Assembly: GCA_002316345.1 (NCBI GenBank)
Contig: DCDI01000222.1
Span: 1-11,795, forward strand
DNA from: Phyllobacteriaceae bacterium UBA1059
GTDB taxonomy: Bacteria > Pseudomonadota > Alphaproteobacteria > Rhizobiales > Rhizobiaceae
Reading direction: 5' to 3'
DNA: 11,795 bases
The notes beneath the pieces are model-generated. The model did no database searches and was not told the DNA's origin. It was given only the letters and a program-made list of their open reading frames with translations. Both the position numbers and the translations under genes were made by a program. Below, one piece after another: positions 1 through 7,300 of the stretch (its first letter is position 1; every line of letters begins with the position of its first letter).

Positions 1-70
1 TAGCTCAGCTGGATAGAGCGCTACCCTCCGAAGGTAGAGGCCACACGTTCGAATCGTGTCGGGTGCGCCA
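1..70 (+). tRNA. tRNA-Arg (anticodon CCG), 5' truncated by window edge
   Basis: The sequence starts at the TA linker after the acceptor stem, so the first 7 bases lie outside the window. The D arm (GCTC...GAGC), the anticodon stem CTACC/GGTAG with loop CTCCGAA, a short variable loop, and the T arm ACACG/CGTGT with loop TTCGAAT can all be read. The 3' acceptor strand CGGGTGC, discriminator G and an encoded CCA complete it. The loop places CCG at positions 34-36, which decodes CGG (Arg). tRNA-Arg genes are common integration sites for genomic islands, and the genes to the right look accessory, but no integrase or second attachment copy is visible here. Confidence 0.95.
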
Positions 71-78
71 TTTCATTA

Positions 79-113
79 CCGCGAGAAATTGGATGCTCGG
101 CGGCTTAATTAAA
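79..113 (+). terminator. Possible terminator after tRNA-Arg
   Basis: CCGCGAG and CTCGGCGG can pair with one bulged G across a 10-nt loop (79-103). An AT-rich stretch, CTTAATTAAA, follows. It begins 8 bp after the tRNA CCA end, where a Rho-independent terminator would be expected. There is no pure T run, so the call is tentative. Confidence 0.35.
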
Positions 114-117
114 CGAG

Positions 118-558
118 CTAAGACCAGGCATTCGACGTAGATTGACTCCGGCTTAGTTTAGACCACTCAGAAGCTGCTAGAGGAGCAATGATGAAGCGGT
201 CTCCTCGCAAGTAGGCCTTATTCAGCATCGAGATCGCTTCATCCCCGACGGCGTTCGCCCCTACCTTCGATTTTGCCACCAAGCTTTTCAGCGCGGCATC
301 GACCCAAGCGCGTTGGATCGCGCGCGACAGCTCGGACAGGAAGGTACAACAAACGTCTAAGATGACGAAAAACTGGGTCTTGCTTGCACCTGTTCCATCA
401 AGTTTTGAATGGAGTTTCTTTTGTGCGCATTTCGGCGATGTCCCAGTATCAAGCACGATCCATTGAACAACCTTTGACCGAAGTAGGTCGGTTTCGGCGA
501 GGCTGCTTACAGGTACCAGCTTCCTCAATCCTGAACGGGAGAGATGGTGGATGCCCAA
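118..558 (-). CDS. Hypothetical frame, doubtful (146 aa)
   Basis: A minus-strand open frame starting at TTG, bounded upstream by an in-frame stop at 568-570. I do not recognise the protein. It contains a stretch that could form helices (around residues 70-110, including SELSRAIQRAW and ALKSLVAKSK) and a serine-rich C-terminus. It has no obvious domain, signal peptide or membrane segment, and no convincing ribosome binding site. It could be a remnant of a decayed gene or a chance open frame. It is listed because it is the longest frame in the gap after the tRNA. Confidence 0.2.
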   Translation of the reverse strand: MGIHHLSRSGLRKLVPVSSLAETDLLRSKVVQWIVLDTGTSPKCAQKKLHSKLDGTGASKTQFFVILDVCCTFLSELSRAIQRAWVDAALKSLVAKSKVGANAVGDEAISMLNKAYLRGDRFIIAPLAASEWSKLSRSQSTSNAWS

Positions 559-678
559 ACGGCAGTTTTATCGGCGCTGCTCCACTGAAGCGGACATTTA
601 CTGCCACTGGTGATGCCCGTAGGTAGAGATGTTTCATAATCCGTTCGGCTTTCTCGTTCGTGAGGGCAAGCACCGCCT

Positions 679-1587
679 ATGTCCCTCTTTCATGGTTTAT
701 CGGCTTTCCCCCTCACACCTACCGATAGGGCGGGCAATGTGGAGAAGGCGCTACTTGGCCGATTGCTCGACCGGATAGTTGCAGCTCAAGCCGACAGCAT
801 TGGATTGCTTGGCAGCACTGGAGGATATGCCTACTTGTCTCGCGAACAACGGCAAGTCGCTGTCCGCACGGCCGTGGATCATGTCGCCGGACAAGTGCCG
901 ATCATTGTCGGCGTCGGTGCATTGCGAACGGATGTTGCGGCTGAGCTTGCGAAAGACGCCAGGGCGGCTGGTGCGGATGGCTTGCTGCTGGCTCCAATGT
1001 CCTACACGCCTCTCACCGACGAAGAGGTGTTCCAGCACTTCGCAGCCGTGGCCGAGGCTGGCGAACTGCCGCTTTGCATCTACAACAATCCCAGCACCAC
1101 GCGTTTTAGCTTTACGGACGACCTGATTATACGCCTTTCAAGCCTTCCCAACGTTAACGCCGTGAAGATGCCGCTCGCTGCCGATGGCGACTTCAGGGGA
1201 GAGCTGCATCGGCTTCGCGCGCGGACACCCGGCAGTTTCTCGATTGGCTATAGTGGCGACTGGGGTGCTGCCGATGCGCTGCTGGCGGGATGCGACACAT
1301 GGTATAGCGTCATCGCAGGGTTGTTGCCCGAAGAAGCCCTTGCACTGACACGGGCGGCAAAAACCGGCGATCGGAAGACCGTCGAGCGCCTTAACGCGGC
1401 GCTTCAGCCGCTATGGACGTTGTTCCAAAAGTTCGGCAGTTTCCGTGTGATGTATGGGATCATAGAGGCTCAGGGCGTCGGCAGGATTTTGCCGCCTCGG
1501 CCGATCTTGCCCCTCCCTTCCAGTGAGCGTGATGCAATCGATCATGCTTTGGATGTGCTCACGTCGGCTATGAAGTACGCAGATTGA
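679..1587 (+). CDS. DapA-family (dihydrodipicolinate synthase-like) aldolase/lyase
   Basis: A 302-residue protein, the usual length for the DapA/N-acetylneuraminate lyase family, which are class I (beta/alpha)8-barrel aldolases acting on pyruvate or related keto acids through a lysine Schiff base. Visible landmarks are GSTGG at 45-49 (the GTTGE loop in E. coli DapA), YT at 109-110, the catalytic tyrosine in IYNNPSTT (Y135) and the Schiff-base lysine in NAVKMPLA (K163). The loop has Gly where true DapA has Glu, which together with the accessory setting argues against a housekeeping lysine-biosynthesis role. The substrate is unknown. ATG 679 is preceded by GAGGG at 662-666, about 12 nt away, and the N-terminus (SLFHGLSAFPLTP) aligns with the family start. 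It converges with the LysR gene. The family is sure, the reaction is not. Confidence 0.88.
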   Translation: MSLFHGLSAFPLTPTDRAGNVEKALLGRLLDRIVAAQADSIGLLGSTGGYAYLSREQRQVAVRTAVDHVAGQVPIIVGVGALRTDVAAELAKDARAAGADGLLLAPMSYTPLTDEEVFQHFAAVAEAGELPLCIYNNPSTTRFSFTDDLIIRLSSLPNVNAVKMPLAADGDFRGELHRLRARTPGSFSIGYSGDWGAADALLAGCDTWYSVIAGLLPEEALALTRAAKTGDRKTVERLNAALQPLWTLFQKFGSFRVMYGIIEAQGVGRILPPRPILPLPSSERDAIDHALDVLTSAMKYAD

Positions 1588-1697
1588 AGGCTTTTGAATG
1601 CCGCAATGAAGTCGCGTTTGGACAGCTTTCAGCGTCTGCTTCTCCAATCACTTGCAGAGAGACGTGGTGGAAGCAGTCGATCTGCTTTCCGGCAAGA

Positions 1698-1724
1698 GTC
1701 GGTCTGAGTGGACACCGACCTTTT
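1698..1724 (+). terminator. Rho-independent terminator-like hairpin after the aldolase gene
   Basis: A perfect 6-bp inverted repeat GTCGGT (1698-1703) / ACCGAC (1714-1719) with a 10-nt loop, followed by CTTTT. It lies in the 139-bp gap between two convergent genes and fits best as the end of the aldolase transcript. Read from the other strand it sits just past the LysR stop, so it might serve both, but that side lacks a T run. Confidence 0.45.
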
Positions 1725-1726
1725 CG

Positions 1727-2626
1727 TCATCTCCGCCCGCCCTCAAGGTGCTCTACCAGCCAATCAATGAATGCTCGCACCCGAGCGTTCAACCGCTTGG
1801 CCGGCGGGTAAAGGACGGAGATCGGCTCCGAACCGTTGGTCCAGTCGTCCAGGACCCGCACGAGGGCGCCGGAAGCCAGATGCGGCTTCACCGTGGAAGC
1901 AAACGTCTGGCCGACCCCCAACCCGTTCAGGATCATGTTGACGTGCCCGGTGCTATCGTTCGCCATGACATGAGCGGCACCGATCTGAACGTGTTCCCCG
2001 TCCTTCTCAAACACCATCGGCTTCACCTCTCCCGTCGCCGCGGAGAAGTACCCTACGAGTTCATGACCTTCGAGAAGTTGCCTCGGGTCCGTCGCAGGCG
2101 GATGTCCCTCGAGATAGGCCGGGCTGGCGCAGGTGATAAGCCGATCCTCGTAGATCGTCCTTGCGATTAGCGAGGTGTCCGACATGCGGCCCAGCCTCAC
2201 GACACAGTCCACCCCTTCGCCGATGAGGCTGACGGGTCGGTCGCTGATACCCACCACCTCCTGAATGTAGGGATAGCGGTCGCGGAACTGGCCGAGCACC
2301 GGGATCAGCAACGTGTTCGCCATGGCCGAATGCAGGTCGATCCGGATCCGTCCGCTCAGGCCGCTGCCCCGCTGCCGGAGATCCGCGTCGATGTCGTGGA
2401 GGTTGGCGAGAAGCGATCCGGCCCGCTTGTAGTACTCGCTTCCTTCGGCGGTCAGGGCGAAGGCGCGCGTCGAGCGCTGAAGCAGTTTGGTTCCGAGGTG
2501 CGCTTCGAGCTGGGACAGAAGCTTGCTCGCCGTCGACTTCGGCATCCCGATGTCGGCGGCCGCTCGGGTCATCGATCCCGCCTCAACAGTTCGCAGGAAG
2601 ACCCGGATGGCGGCGAACTGATCCAT
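1727..2626 (-). CDS. LysR-family transcriptional regulator (CrgA-like)
   Basis: A 299-residue protein of standard LysR length. The N-terminal winged helix-turn-helix (about residues 1-60) reads FLRTVEAGSMTRAAADIGMP, then STASKLLSQLEAHLGTKLLQ and RSTRAFALTAEG, the canonical LysR signature. The rest is the periplasmic-binding-protein-type effector domain, and its style (RIRIDLHSAMANTLLIPVLGQF) resembles the CrgA/DsdC-like branch with an SLIGEGVDCVVRLG segment. The effector is unknown. The gene is divergent from the nitroreductase with a 123-bp gap, the classic arrangement in which a LysR protein controls its divergent neighbour and itself. ATG 2626 is preceded by a purine-rich AGCAGGCAGG. Family call firm; target gene inferred from position. 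Confidence 0.93.
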   Translation of the reverse strand: MDQFAAIRVFLRTVEAGSMTRAAADIGMPKSTASKLLSQLEAHLGTKLLQRSTRAFALTAEGSEYYKRAGSLLANLHDIDADLRQRGSGLSGRIRIDLHSAMANTLLIPVLGQFRDRYPYIQEVVGISDRPVSLIGEGVDCVVRLGRMSDTSLIARTIYEDRLITCASPAYLEGHPPATDPRQLLEGHELVGYFSAATGEVKPMVFEKDGEHVQIGAAHVMANDSTGHVNMILNGLGVGQTFASTVKPHLASGALVRVLDDWTNGSEPISVLYPPAKRLNARVRAFIDWLVEHLEGGRR

Positions 2627-2657
2627 GCCTGCCTGCTATCGCTATAAGCCTCGATTG

Positions 2658-2670
2658 TCCACGTGTGCGA
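2658..2670. promoter_or_regulatory. Candidate LysR box between divergent genes
   Basis: The gap 2627-2749 contains a T-N11-A element (T2658 to A2670) inside an imperfect dyad TGT-N12-ACA (2656-2673) centred on CACGTGTG. LysR-type regulators commonly bind T-N11-A dyads in such divergent gaps. The dyad matches at 5 of 9 half-site positions, so it is only a candidate. Promoter hexamers cannot be assigned confidently; on the minus strand a TTCGCA/TTATAG pair with an 18-nt spacer could serve the LysR gene. Confidence 0.3.
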
Positions 2671-2749
2671 ACACTATCTTCACGGCAACCACGCTACACG
2701 AACGCGCAGGCTCCGACTACCTGAAGGGCAACACCAACGGAGCCTTGCC

Positions 2750-3598
2750 ATGACCGACCGCGCCGAGCGCCACGCCGCCCTCCTTCATCAGCGCTACGGC
2801 GACCAGCCGAAGCCGGACAACGTCATCTGGAATGCCGTGGTGGAGGCACAACTCGCTCACAAGTCGGTCCGGACTTTCCTGCCGGAGCCGTTGCCCGATG
2901 GCTCGCTTGAGACAATGGTCGCTGCGGCGCAGTCGGCCTCGACGTCGTCGGCCCTCCAGCAGTGGAGCGTCATCGCGGTGACGGATGCCAACCTTAAACA
3001 GCACATCTCGAAGACGATCGCCCGTACCGTCCCGACCGACCGCATCCCGTGGATCGAGGAGGCGCCCGCGCTGCTGCTCTGGGTCGCGGACCTTTCACGC
3101 TCGGCCGCCATCACGCGCGAGCGGGGCGACGAGCCCGTGGTACTCGAGTATCTCGACGCCTTCTTGATGGGGGCGGTCGATACCGCGCTTGCCGCCCAAA
3201 ACGCGGCGCTGGCGGCGGAGTCCATCGGCCTCGGGGTCGTGTTCCTCGGCGTCCTGCGTAACGCCGCAAAGGAAGTCGCCGAGATCATTGGCTTGCCAGA
3301 CCACAGCTTCTTTACCTTCGGCATGGCGGTCGGGCGGCCTGATCCGTCCCGGCAAAGCGCGTCACGCCCGCGTCTGCCTCAGTCGGTGATGCTGCACCAC
3401 GACCGCTACGACCGGGAAGGATTCCGATCCGCGCTGCACGGCTACGAGGCCGCCTACAAACGCTTCCGCGAAGAGCAGGGTATGCGTCCGAAGGCGTGGA
3501 AGGATGCCGTTCGCGAGTCGGGGACGAGCCTTGCCTACATGAGTGGGCGGGCGAATCTTCGCAATGTGATCGCCGAACACGGCTTCAAACTGCGCTGA
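2750..3598 (+). CDS. NfsA-type NAD(P)H-dependent nitroreductase (FMN oxidoreductase)
   Basis: A 282-residue flavoprotein of the oxygen-insensitive nitroreductase family, NfsA/Frp branch. The N-terminal FMN-binding motif is HKSVRTF (37-43). SASTSSALQQW follows (62-72; the NfsA family has ARATSSSSFLQ there), then GLGVVFLGVLRN (160-171) and the GLPDHSFFTFGMAVGRPD block (181-198). NfsA-type enzymes reduce nitroaromatics, quinones and in some cases chromate using NADPH. The start at ATG 2750 is chosen because GGAG at 2739-2742 lies 7 nt upstream and the family N-terminus fits. An earlier in-frame start at 2663 would add an unrelated arginine-rich tail. It is divergent from the LysR gene and followed by chrA on the same strand after a 225-bp gap. 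The physiological substrate is unknown. Confidence 0.9.
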   Translation: MTDRAERHAALLHQRYGDQPKPDNVIWNAVVEAQLAHKSVRTFLPEPLPDGSLETMVAAAQSASTSSALQQWSVIAVTDANLKQHISKTIARTVPTDRIPWIEEAPALLLWVADLSRSAAITRERGDEPVVLEYLDAFLMGAVDTALAAQNAALAAESIGLGVVFLGVLRNAAKEVAEIIGLPDHSFFTFGMAVGRPDPSRQSASRPRLPQSVMLHHDRYDREGFRSALHGYEAAYKRFREEQGMRPKAWKDAVRESGTSLAYMSGRANLRNVIAEHGFKLR

Positions 3599-3823
3599 GG
3601 CGACCTTTCCGATGCACCATGCTTTCCGGTGGTCCCGCAAGACGTGCTTCTCGGCTTGCAAGGGGTCGAATGCTGCCCAGCCGCTCTCGGGCGTCGCTTC
3701 CTGGATCAGGTACGGCGAGGGATGGTGGGAAGCTGTCAGTCTGGCTTCGGGCAGATCCGGTGAATAGCGGACGTCATCCGATTGTCATGGGTGGGAGGTC
3801 ACAATAGGAGGCGTCGCTGGGTT
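3599..3823. other. Non-coding gap between nitroreductase and chrA
   Basis: About 225 bp. No convincing gene. It carries a degenerate motif at 3723-3743 (core GGAAGCTGTCAG) that resembles one at 10927-10947, and GAATAGCGGACG further on. The ribosome binding site of chrA is at its right end. No strong terminator for the nitroreductase was found, so read-through into chrA is possible. Confidence 0.5.
3806..3811 (+). promoter_or_regulatory. Shine-Dalgarno sequence deciding the chrA start
   Basis: A perfect AGGAGG, the strongest ribosome binding site in this region. The nearest in-frame initiation codon downstream is GTG at 3824, 12 nt away. This favours 3824 over the upstream TTG at 3782, which lies before the site. 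Confidence 0.5.
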
Positions 3824-5080
3824 GTGCGACTCTGGCGGGTGAAGTTGACGATTGTGCTAGGCGTTCCCGATGGGGCAGTTGAACGAGCATCCGATTCAAA
3901 TGGTACGGCTGGCGAGGTCTTTCACGTTTTCCTTAAGCTCGGATTGACCGCGTTTGGCGGACCCATTGCGCATCTTGGCTACTTCCGCGATGAGTTCGTA
4001 CAACGCCGTAGTTGGGTCACCGAGAGCGGCTTTGCCGATCTGGTAGCCCTGTGCCAGTTCCTGCCTGGTCCCACGTCCAGCCAAGTTGGATTTGCGATAG
4101 GCCTCCTGCGCGCGGGCATCCCTGGAGCGCTTGCTGCCTTTGCCGCCTTCACGCTTCCGTCGACGATCCTCATGTTGGCGTTCGCGTATGCTGCTGACCT
4201 GATTGATGGATCGACAGGGTATGGCTTCCTGTCCGGGCTGAAGATCGTTGCGGTGGCAATTGTCGCGCAGGCGGTCTGGGGCATGGCTCGAAACCTGTGT
4301 CCTGATCGACCACGGGCAACGATTGCCCTCCTTGCGATCCTCGTTCTAGTTCTTTGGACCGGCGCGTTCGGGCAGGCTGCCGCCATCGCGCTCGGCGCTG
4401 CTGTGGGATTTGCATGGTGCCGCGACGACGCAGTGCCCGCACCCCTTCACCACGTCTTCGGGGTTTCGTCATGGGTCGGCCTGGGTTGCCTTGCCTCATT
4501 CCTGCTTTTGCTTGCGGGGCTTCCATGGCTCGCGTCCACAAGCGGATGGCAAGAGCTCGCAGTGTTCGACGCCTTCTTTCGATCGGGCGCTTTAGTGTTT
4601 GGAGGCGGTCACGTGGTTCTGCCCCTTCTGGAAGCCGAGACCGTCGGCAAGGGCTGGGTCGCCGCCGACTCATTTCTTGCCGGCTACGGTGCGGCTCAGG
4701 CCGTGCCCGGTCCGTTGTTCACCTTCGCGGCATATCTGGGTGCCGTGCTAGAGCGATCGCCTAACGGTATGGCAGGCGCCGCGATCGCACTGGCAGCGGT
4801 TTTCCTGCCTGGCTTTCTTCTTCTTCTGGGCGCGTTGCCGTTCTGGAATGTGCTTCGCAGGCGGGCGACGGTGCAGGCGATGATGCGCGGAGCCAACGCC
4901 GCGGTCGTCGGGATCTTAGGCGCAGCGCTTTACGATCCCGTTTTCGCAAGCGCTATTGTTGATGGGGCTTCCTTTGCACTGGCAGTGATCTGCTTCGTGC
5001 TTCTGGTCGCCTGGAAGGCGCCGCCCTGGCTCGTCGTGGTCGTTGGAGCGCTCGGAGGAAAGCTAATCGCGACTTACTAA
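3824..5080 (+). CDS. chrA: ChrA-family chromate efflux transporter (long, two-domain form)
   Basis: About 418 residues with GTG 3824 as start; the frame is open back to a TTG at 3782, and GTGs at 3839 and 3851 are alternatives. Two homologous CHR domains are visible. The first has GLTAFGGPIAHLGYFRDEF (about 41-59) and QFLPGPTSSQVG (about 78-89). The second has GALVFGGGHVVLPLLE (about 255-270) and AVPGPLFTFAAYLGA (about 293-307). The FGG and PGP motifs of each half are diagnostic of the CHR superfamily. The remainder is strongly hydrophobic, with roughly ten or more membrane segments. ChrA proteins export chromate across the inner membrane, driven by the proton motive force. No ChrB regulator is present. 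The gene converges on dgkA with only 29 bp between stop codons. Family call is strong; chromate as the physiological substrate is family knowledge. Confidence 0.93.
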   Translation: MRLWRVKLTIVLGVPDGAVERASDSNGTAGEVFHVFLKLGLTAFGGPIAHLGYFRDEFVQRRSWVTESGFADLVALCQFLPGPTSSQVGFAIGLLRAGIPGALAAFAAFTLPSTILMLAFAYAADLIDGSTGYGFLSGLKIVAVAIVAQAVWGMARNLCPDRPRATIALLAILVLVLWTGAFGQAAAIALGAAVGFAWCRDDAVPAPLHHVFGVSSWVGLGCLASFLLLLAGLPWLASTSGWQELAVFDAFFRSGALVFGGGHVVLPLLEAETVGKGWVAADSFLAGYGAAQAVPGPLFTFAAYLGAVLERSPNGMAGAAIALAAVFLPGFLLLLGALPFWNVLRRRATVQAMMRGANAAVVGILGAALYDPVFASAIVDGASFALAVICFVLLVAWKAPPWLVVVVGALGGKLIATY

Positions 5081-5093
5081 CTTCGGTTCGGAA

Positions 5094-5108
5094 CGGCGCT
5101 ATTCGCCG
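5094..5108. terminator. Possible shared hairpin between convergent chrA and dgkA
   Basis: A perfect 5-bp GC-only stem CGGCG/CGCCG with loop CTATT, lying wholly in the 29 bp between the two convergent stop codons. It has no T run on either side, so it would be a weak bidirectional terminator or a transcript-end stabiliser. Confidence 0.35.
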
Positions 5109-5109
5109 G

Positions 5110-5499
5110 CTAGGTCAGGAAAACCGCGCCTGCGGCATGGATGCCATTTGCCGTGAGCAGGCAACAGACCGCGAACGATCCGAGATCCTTGGCGTGCCGC
5201 GCGAACTCGGCATAGCCGGAAGATATTTCATCCACGAGCACTTCGATCGCTGTATTCAAGGCTTCGATGGCAAACAGGATCAGGAACAAGATGGCCTGCG
5301 CCGCATAATGCCAGGCGGGTACGCCAACCGCCGCAAAGAGGCTGAGAACTGCGAGACAGGCGCCGATCTCGTGTCGGAAGGCTGTTTCATCAAGCAACCG
5401 TCGGAACCCGCCAAGAGAATATGTAGCCGCTGCCAAGACATGGGGCAGCCCTCTCTTTGGCAGGGGCTTGGCTGGCAGGTCTTCGGGTTGCCTTGTCAC
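5110..5499 (-). CDS. dgkA: Diacylglycerol kinase (prokaryotic DgkA type)
   Basis: A 129-residue membrane protein; E. coli DgkA has 122. It phosphorylates diacylglycerol to phosphatidate in the inner membrane using ATP. The signature is IEALNTAIEVLVDEI (78-92), giving E79, N82 and E86 in the places of E. coli E69, N72 and E76. DETAFRHE (37-44) and ARHAKDLGS (100-108) also match. Three hydrophobic segments fit the trimeric three-helix fold. The start is GTG 5499, which overlaps the eptA stop in GTGA, implying translational coupling. A longer open frame runs back to 6132 but that part is antisense-frame noise inside eptA. In this setting it most likely recycles the diacylglycerol released by the phosphoethanolamine transferase. 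Confidence 0.92.
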   Translation of the reverse strand: MTRQPEDLPAKPLPKRGLPHVLAAATYSLGGFRRLLDETAFRHEIGACLAVLSLFAAVGVPAWHYAAQAILFLILFAIEALNTAIEVLVDEISSGYAEFARHAKDLGSFAVCCLLTANGIHAAGAVFLT

Positions 5500-7157
5500 G
5501 ATGGGCCGTCCGTTTTTGCATCGCCGGCGATCTTTCCCGCCAATCCTCGGCACGACGCGAAAGCATCGAGTGCCCGGTCGTAGAATTCGGCTGAAACGTC
5601 GGTAAGGCCGAGGACGGTGTGAAAGAGGTTGTCGTGCGAGAAGGCGCGGTCCTGTTGCCCTTCCAAGCATTTCATGTCGAGACCGTTTGCCTGGGCATAG
5701 GGGTGCGACAGCCATGCGATGAAAGGAATGTGGGTCTGGGTTTCGGGCGCCATGAAGTAGGGGGTTCCATGAAGATAAAACCCATTCTCGCCAAGTGACT
5801 CGCCGTGGTCTGACATATAGATCATGGCTGTGGCTGTTTGCGGATCTTCGGCCTTCAGGAGATCGATCACCTCGGAAAGAATGTGGTCTGTGTAAAGGAT
5901 CGTGTTGTCGTAAGCAGCGACGATCTCTTCCTGTCGGCAATCGGCGAATTGCGCGGTCGTGCAGGCTGGTCCGAAGTGCTGAAAATCGGCCGGATATCGC
6001 TTGTAATAGGCTGGCCCATGGCTGCCCAACTGGTGCAGCACCACAACCGCATCCCCTGTTTGGGGCCGCTGTTGCAGGTAGGTCTTCAGCCGCTCGACCA
6101 AAATCGCGTCCTTGCATTCGTTTTCGCTGCAAAATCGCGTGTCGTTGGAATTCGGCAGGAACTCGTAGCTGATGCGATCCGCGACGTTCTTGCTGCCGGT
6201 GTTGTTGTCGAACCAGTCGACCTTGACGCCGGCATGGGTAAGAACATCCACAAGGTTCTCCGTCGCGAGCGCCTTAGGACCCGAGTAAGTCGATCTCGGA
6301 TAAATCGAGAACATGCAGGGGAGCGAGACCGCCGTTGCCGTTCCACAGCTCGATGTATTGGTGAAGTTCAGAACCGACCGCTTTGCAAGTTCTGGATTGG
6401 TGTTGCGGGCATAGCCATTGAGGCTGAAGTTCTGCGCACGAGCCGTCTCGCCGACGACGATGACGGTAAGGGACCGCAGCTGCGCGGATGCAAGGCGAGT
6501 GCCTTGTTTCGCATCCCTGCCGAGAGGGGCGACGACGATGTTGCGTTCCTTCGCCAGCCTACGGGCATATTTTACGGCACCCACGATCGGTCCGCCGGGG
6601 TTGAGTGTCATCAGGAGGTCGCCGCGCTCGCGGAAGGTAGAAGCGAAAGCGGGATAGTTCAGCGCAACGATCGCCAATGCGCCGAAAACGCACGGAACAA
6701 TGACGGCCATGTTGTGCAGTAGCTTAGAGCGGAAGGGCCGATGCACGATCCGGGTCCACGAAATGAGAAGGATGGGCAGGACGACGTAGAAGGCCAGATG
6801 AACGAACAAGTTAGGCGTCAGAAGGTTGTGCGCCTCGCCCGGCGTGGTGACGATGGCGTTCTGGATCATGTCACGGTCGAAGATCGTGCCGAACGCATCC
6901 GTGAAATAGGATGCGGAGCCTCCAATCAGCACCAGCAGGATGAAAGCAGGCTTGATCAGGTATTTCAGCGACAGGCTGGTCAGCACGGCTACCGAAAGGA
7001 ATAACACCGCAAGCACCAGGCCTGCGAACTGAGCCTCGTGCCCGCTGAAATAGTCCAGGCCCTTGTCGAGGAAGGTCCTGTTCGTCAGCACAAGCAGGTA
7101 TGCGGATACGATCACGGCCATCGTGACGCTTCCGACCCGCGGTCGAGAAAGCTTCAT
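5496..7157 (-). CDS. eptA: EptA/MCR-family phosphoethanolamine transferase
   Basis: A 553-residue protein, normal family length. The N-terminal membrane domain shows about five hydrophobic segments (near 11-27, 45-62, 69-86, 118-136, 150-167), followed by a periplasmic alkaline-phosphatase-fold domain. Catalytic residues are in place: E237 in VVGETARA, nucleophile T273 in SCGTATAVSLPCMFS, H380 in LGSHGPAY, D450-H451 in MSDHGES and H463. Six cysteines (271/281, 343/348, 399/407) match the three conserved disulfides of MCR-1 and EptA. The enzyme moves phosphoethanolamine from phosphatidylethanolamine to a surface acceptor, lipid A in enterobacteria, which lowers polymyxin binding. ATG 7157 fits the family N-terminus although no good ribosome binding site precedes it. 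It overlaps dgkA by 4 bp. The acceptor in this host is not known, and colistin resistance is possible but not shown by sequence. Confidence 0.95.
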   Translation of the reverse strand: MKLSRPRVGSVTMAVIVSAYLLVLTNRTFLDKGLDYFSGHEAQFAGLVLAVLFLSVAVLTSLSLKYLIKPAFILLVLIGGSASYFTDAFGTIFDRDMIQNAIVTTPGEAHNLLTPNLFVHLAFYVVLPILLISWTRIVHRPFRSKLLHNMAVIVPCVFGALAIVALNYPAFASTFRERGDLLMTLNPGGPIVGAVKYARRLAKERNIVVAPLGRDAKQGTRLASAQLRSLTVIVVGETARAQNFSLNGYARNTNPELAKRSVLNFTNTSSCGTATAVSLPCMFSIYPRSTYSGPKALATENLVDVLTHAGVKVDWFDNNTGSKNVADRISYEFLPNSNDTRFCSENECKDAILVERLKTYLQQRPQTGDAVVVLHQLGSHGPAYYKRYPADFQHFGPACTTAQFADCRQEEIVAAYDNTILYTDHILSEVIDLLKAEDPQTATAMIYMSDHGESLGENGFYLHGTPYFMAPETQTHIPFIAWLSHPYAQANGLDMKCLEGQQDRAFSHDNLFHTVLGLTDVSAEFYDRALDAFASCRGLAGKIAGDAKTDGPS

Positions 7158-7300
7158 TGTCGAACTCTGATGTTGTTGGAAGAAGAGGGCAGGGACCGAC
7201 TTGTTCTTCGATCCCGCGCCGCGTTCCGATGCGCAAAGCTGGGCTAGCCGGAACGAGGGACGGCAGGCGGGCGGCAGGAGCGGTGCTAACGGCCCAAGGC

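Larger units (their letters stand above)
71..678. other. Gene-poor stretch between tRNA-Arg and the aldolase gene
   Basis: About 600 bp without a recognisable gene. It holds the possible tRNA terminator near 79-113, one weak minus-strand frame (118-558), and a decayed motif around 581-603 (core AAGCGGACAT on the plus strand) resembling motifs in other gaps of this window. The base composition is less GC-rich than the genes to the right. It could be the scar of an earlier integration next to the tRNA. I see no integrase, transposase or clear terminal repeat in it. Confidence 0.5.

Noticed and set aside
41..70. Search for a second copy of the tRNA 3' end as an attachment repeat
   Set aside because: By eye no repeat of the T-arm/acceptor sequence was found elsewhere in the window; the other end of any island would lie outside.
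449..673. Minus-strand 74-residue frame and the plus-strand frame 384-626 in the gap after the tRNA
   Set aside because: They overlap each other and the 118-558 frame, show no family signature or ribosome binding site, and have compositions expected of chance open frames.
1652..2170. Plus-strand frame of 172 residues opposite the LysR gene
   Set aside because: It is an antisense shadow of a clear LysR coding sequence, as are the other long frames opposite chrA, eptA and the kinase.
2663..2749. 29-residue extension of the nitroreductase
   Set aside because: It reads through the LysR/nitroreductase control region, has no family similarity, and ATG 2750 has a good GGAG site.
5500..6132. N-terminal extension of the dgkA frame to 340 residues
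   Set aside because: It lies out of frame inside eptA on the same strand, is rich in Arg/Pro/Gly, and matches no known part of DgkA; the GTG at the eptA stop gives a normal-length enzyme.
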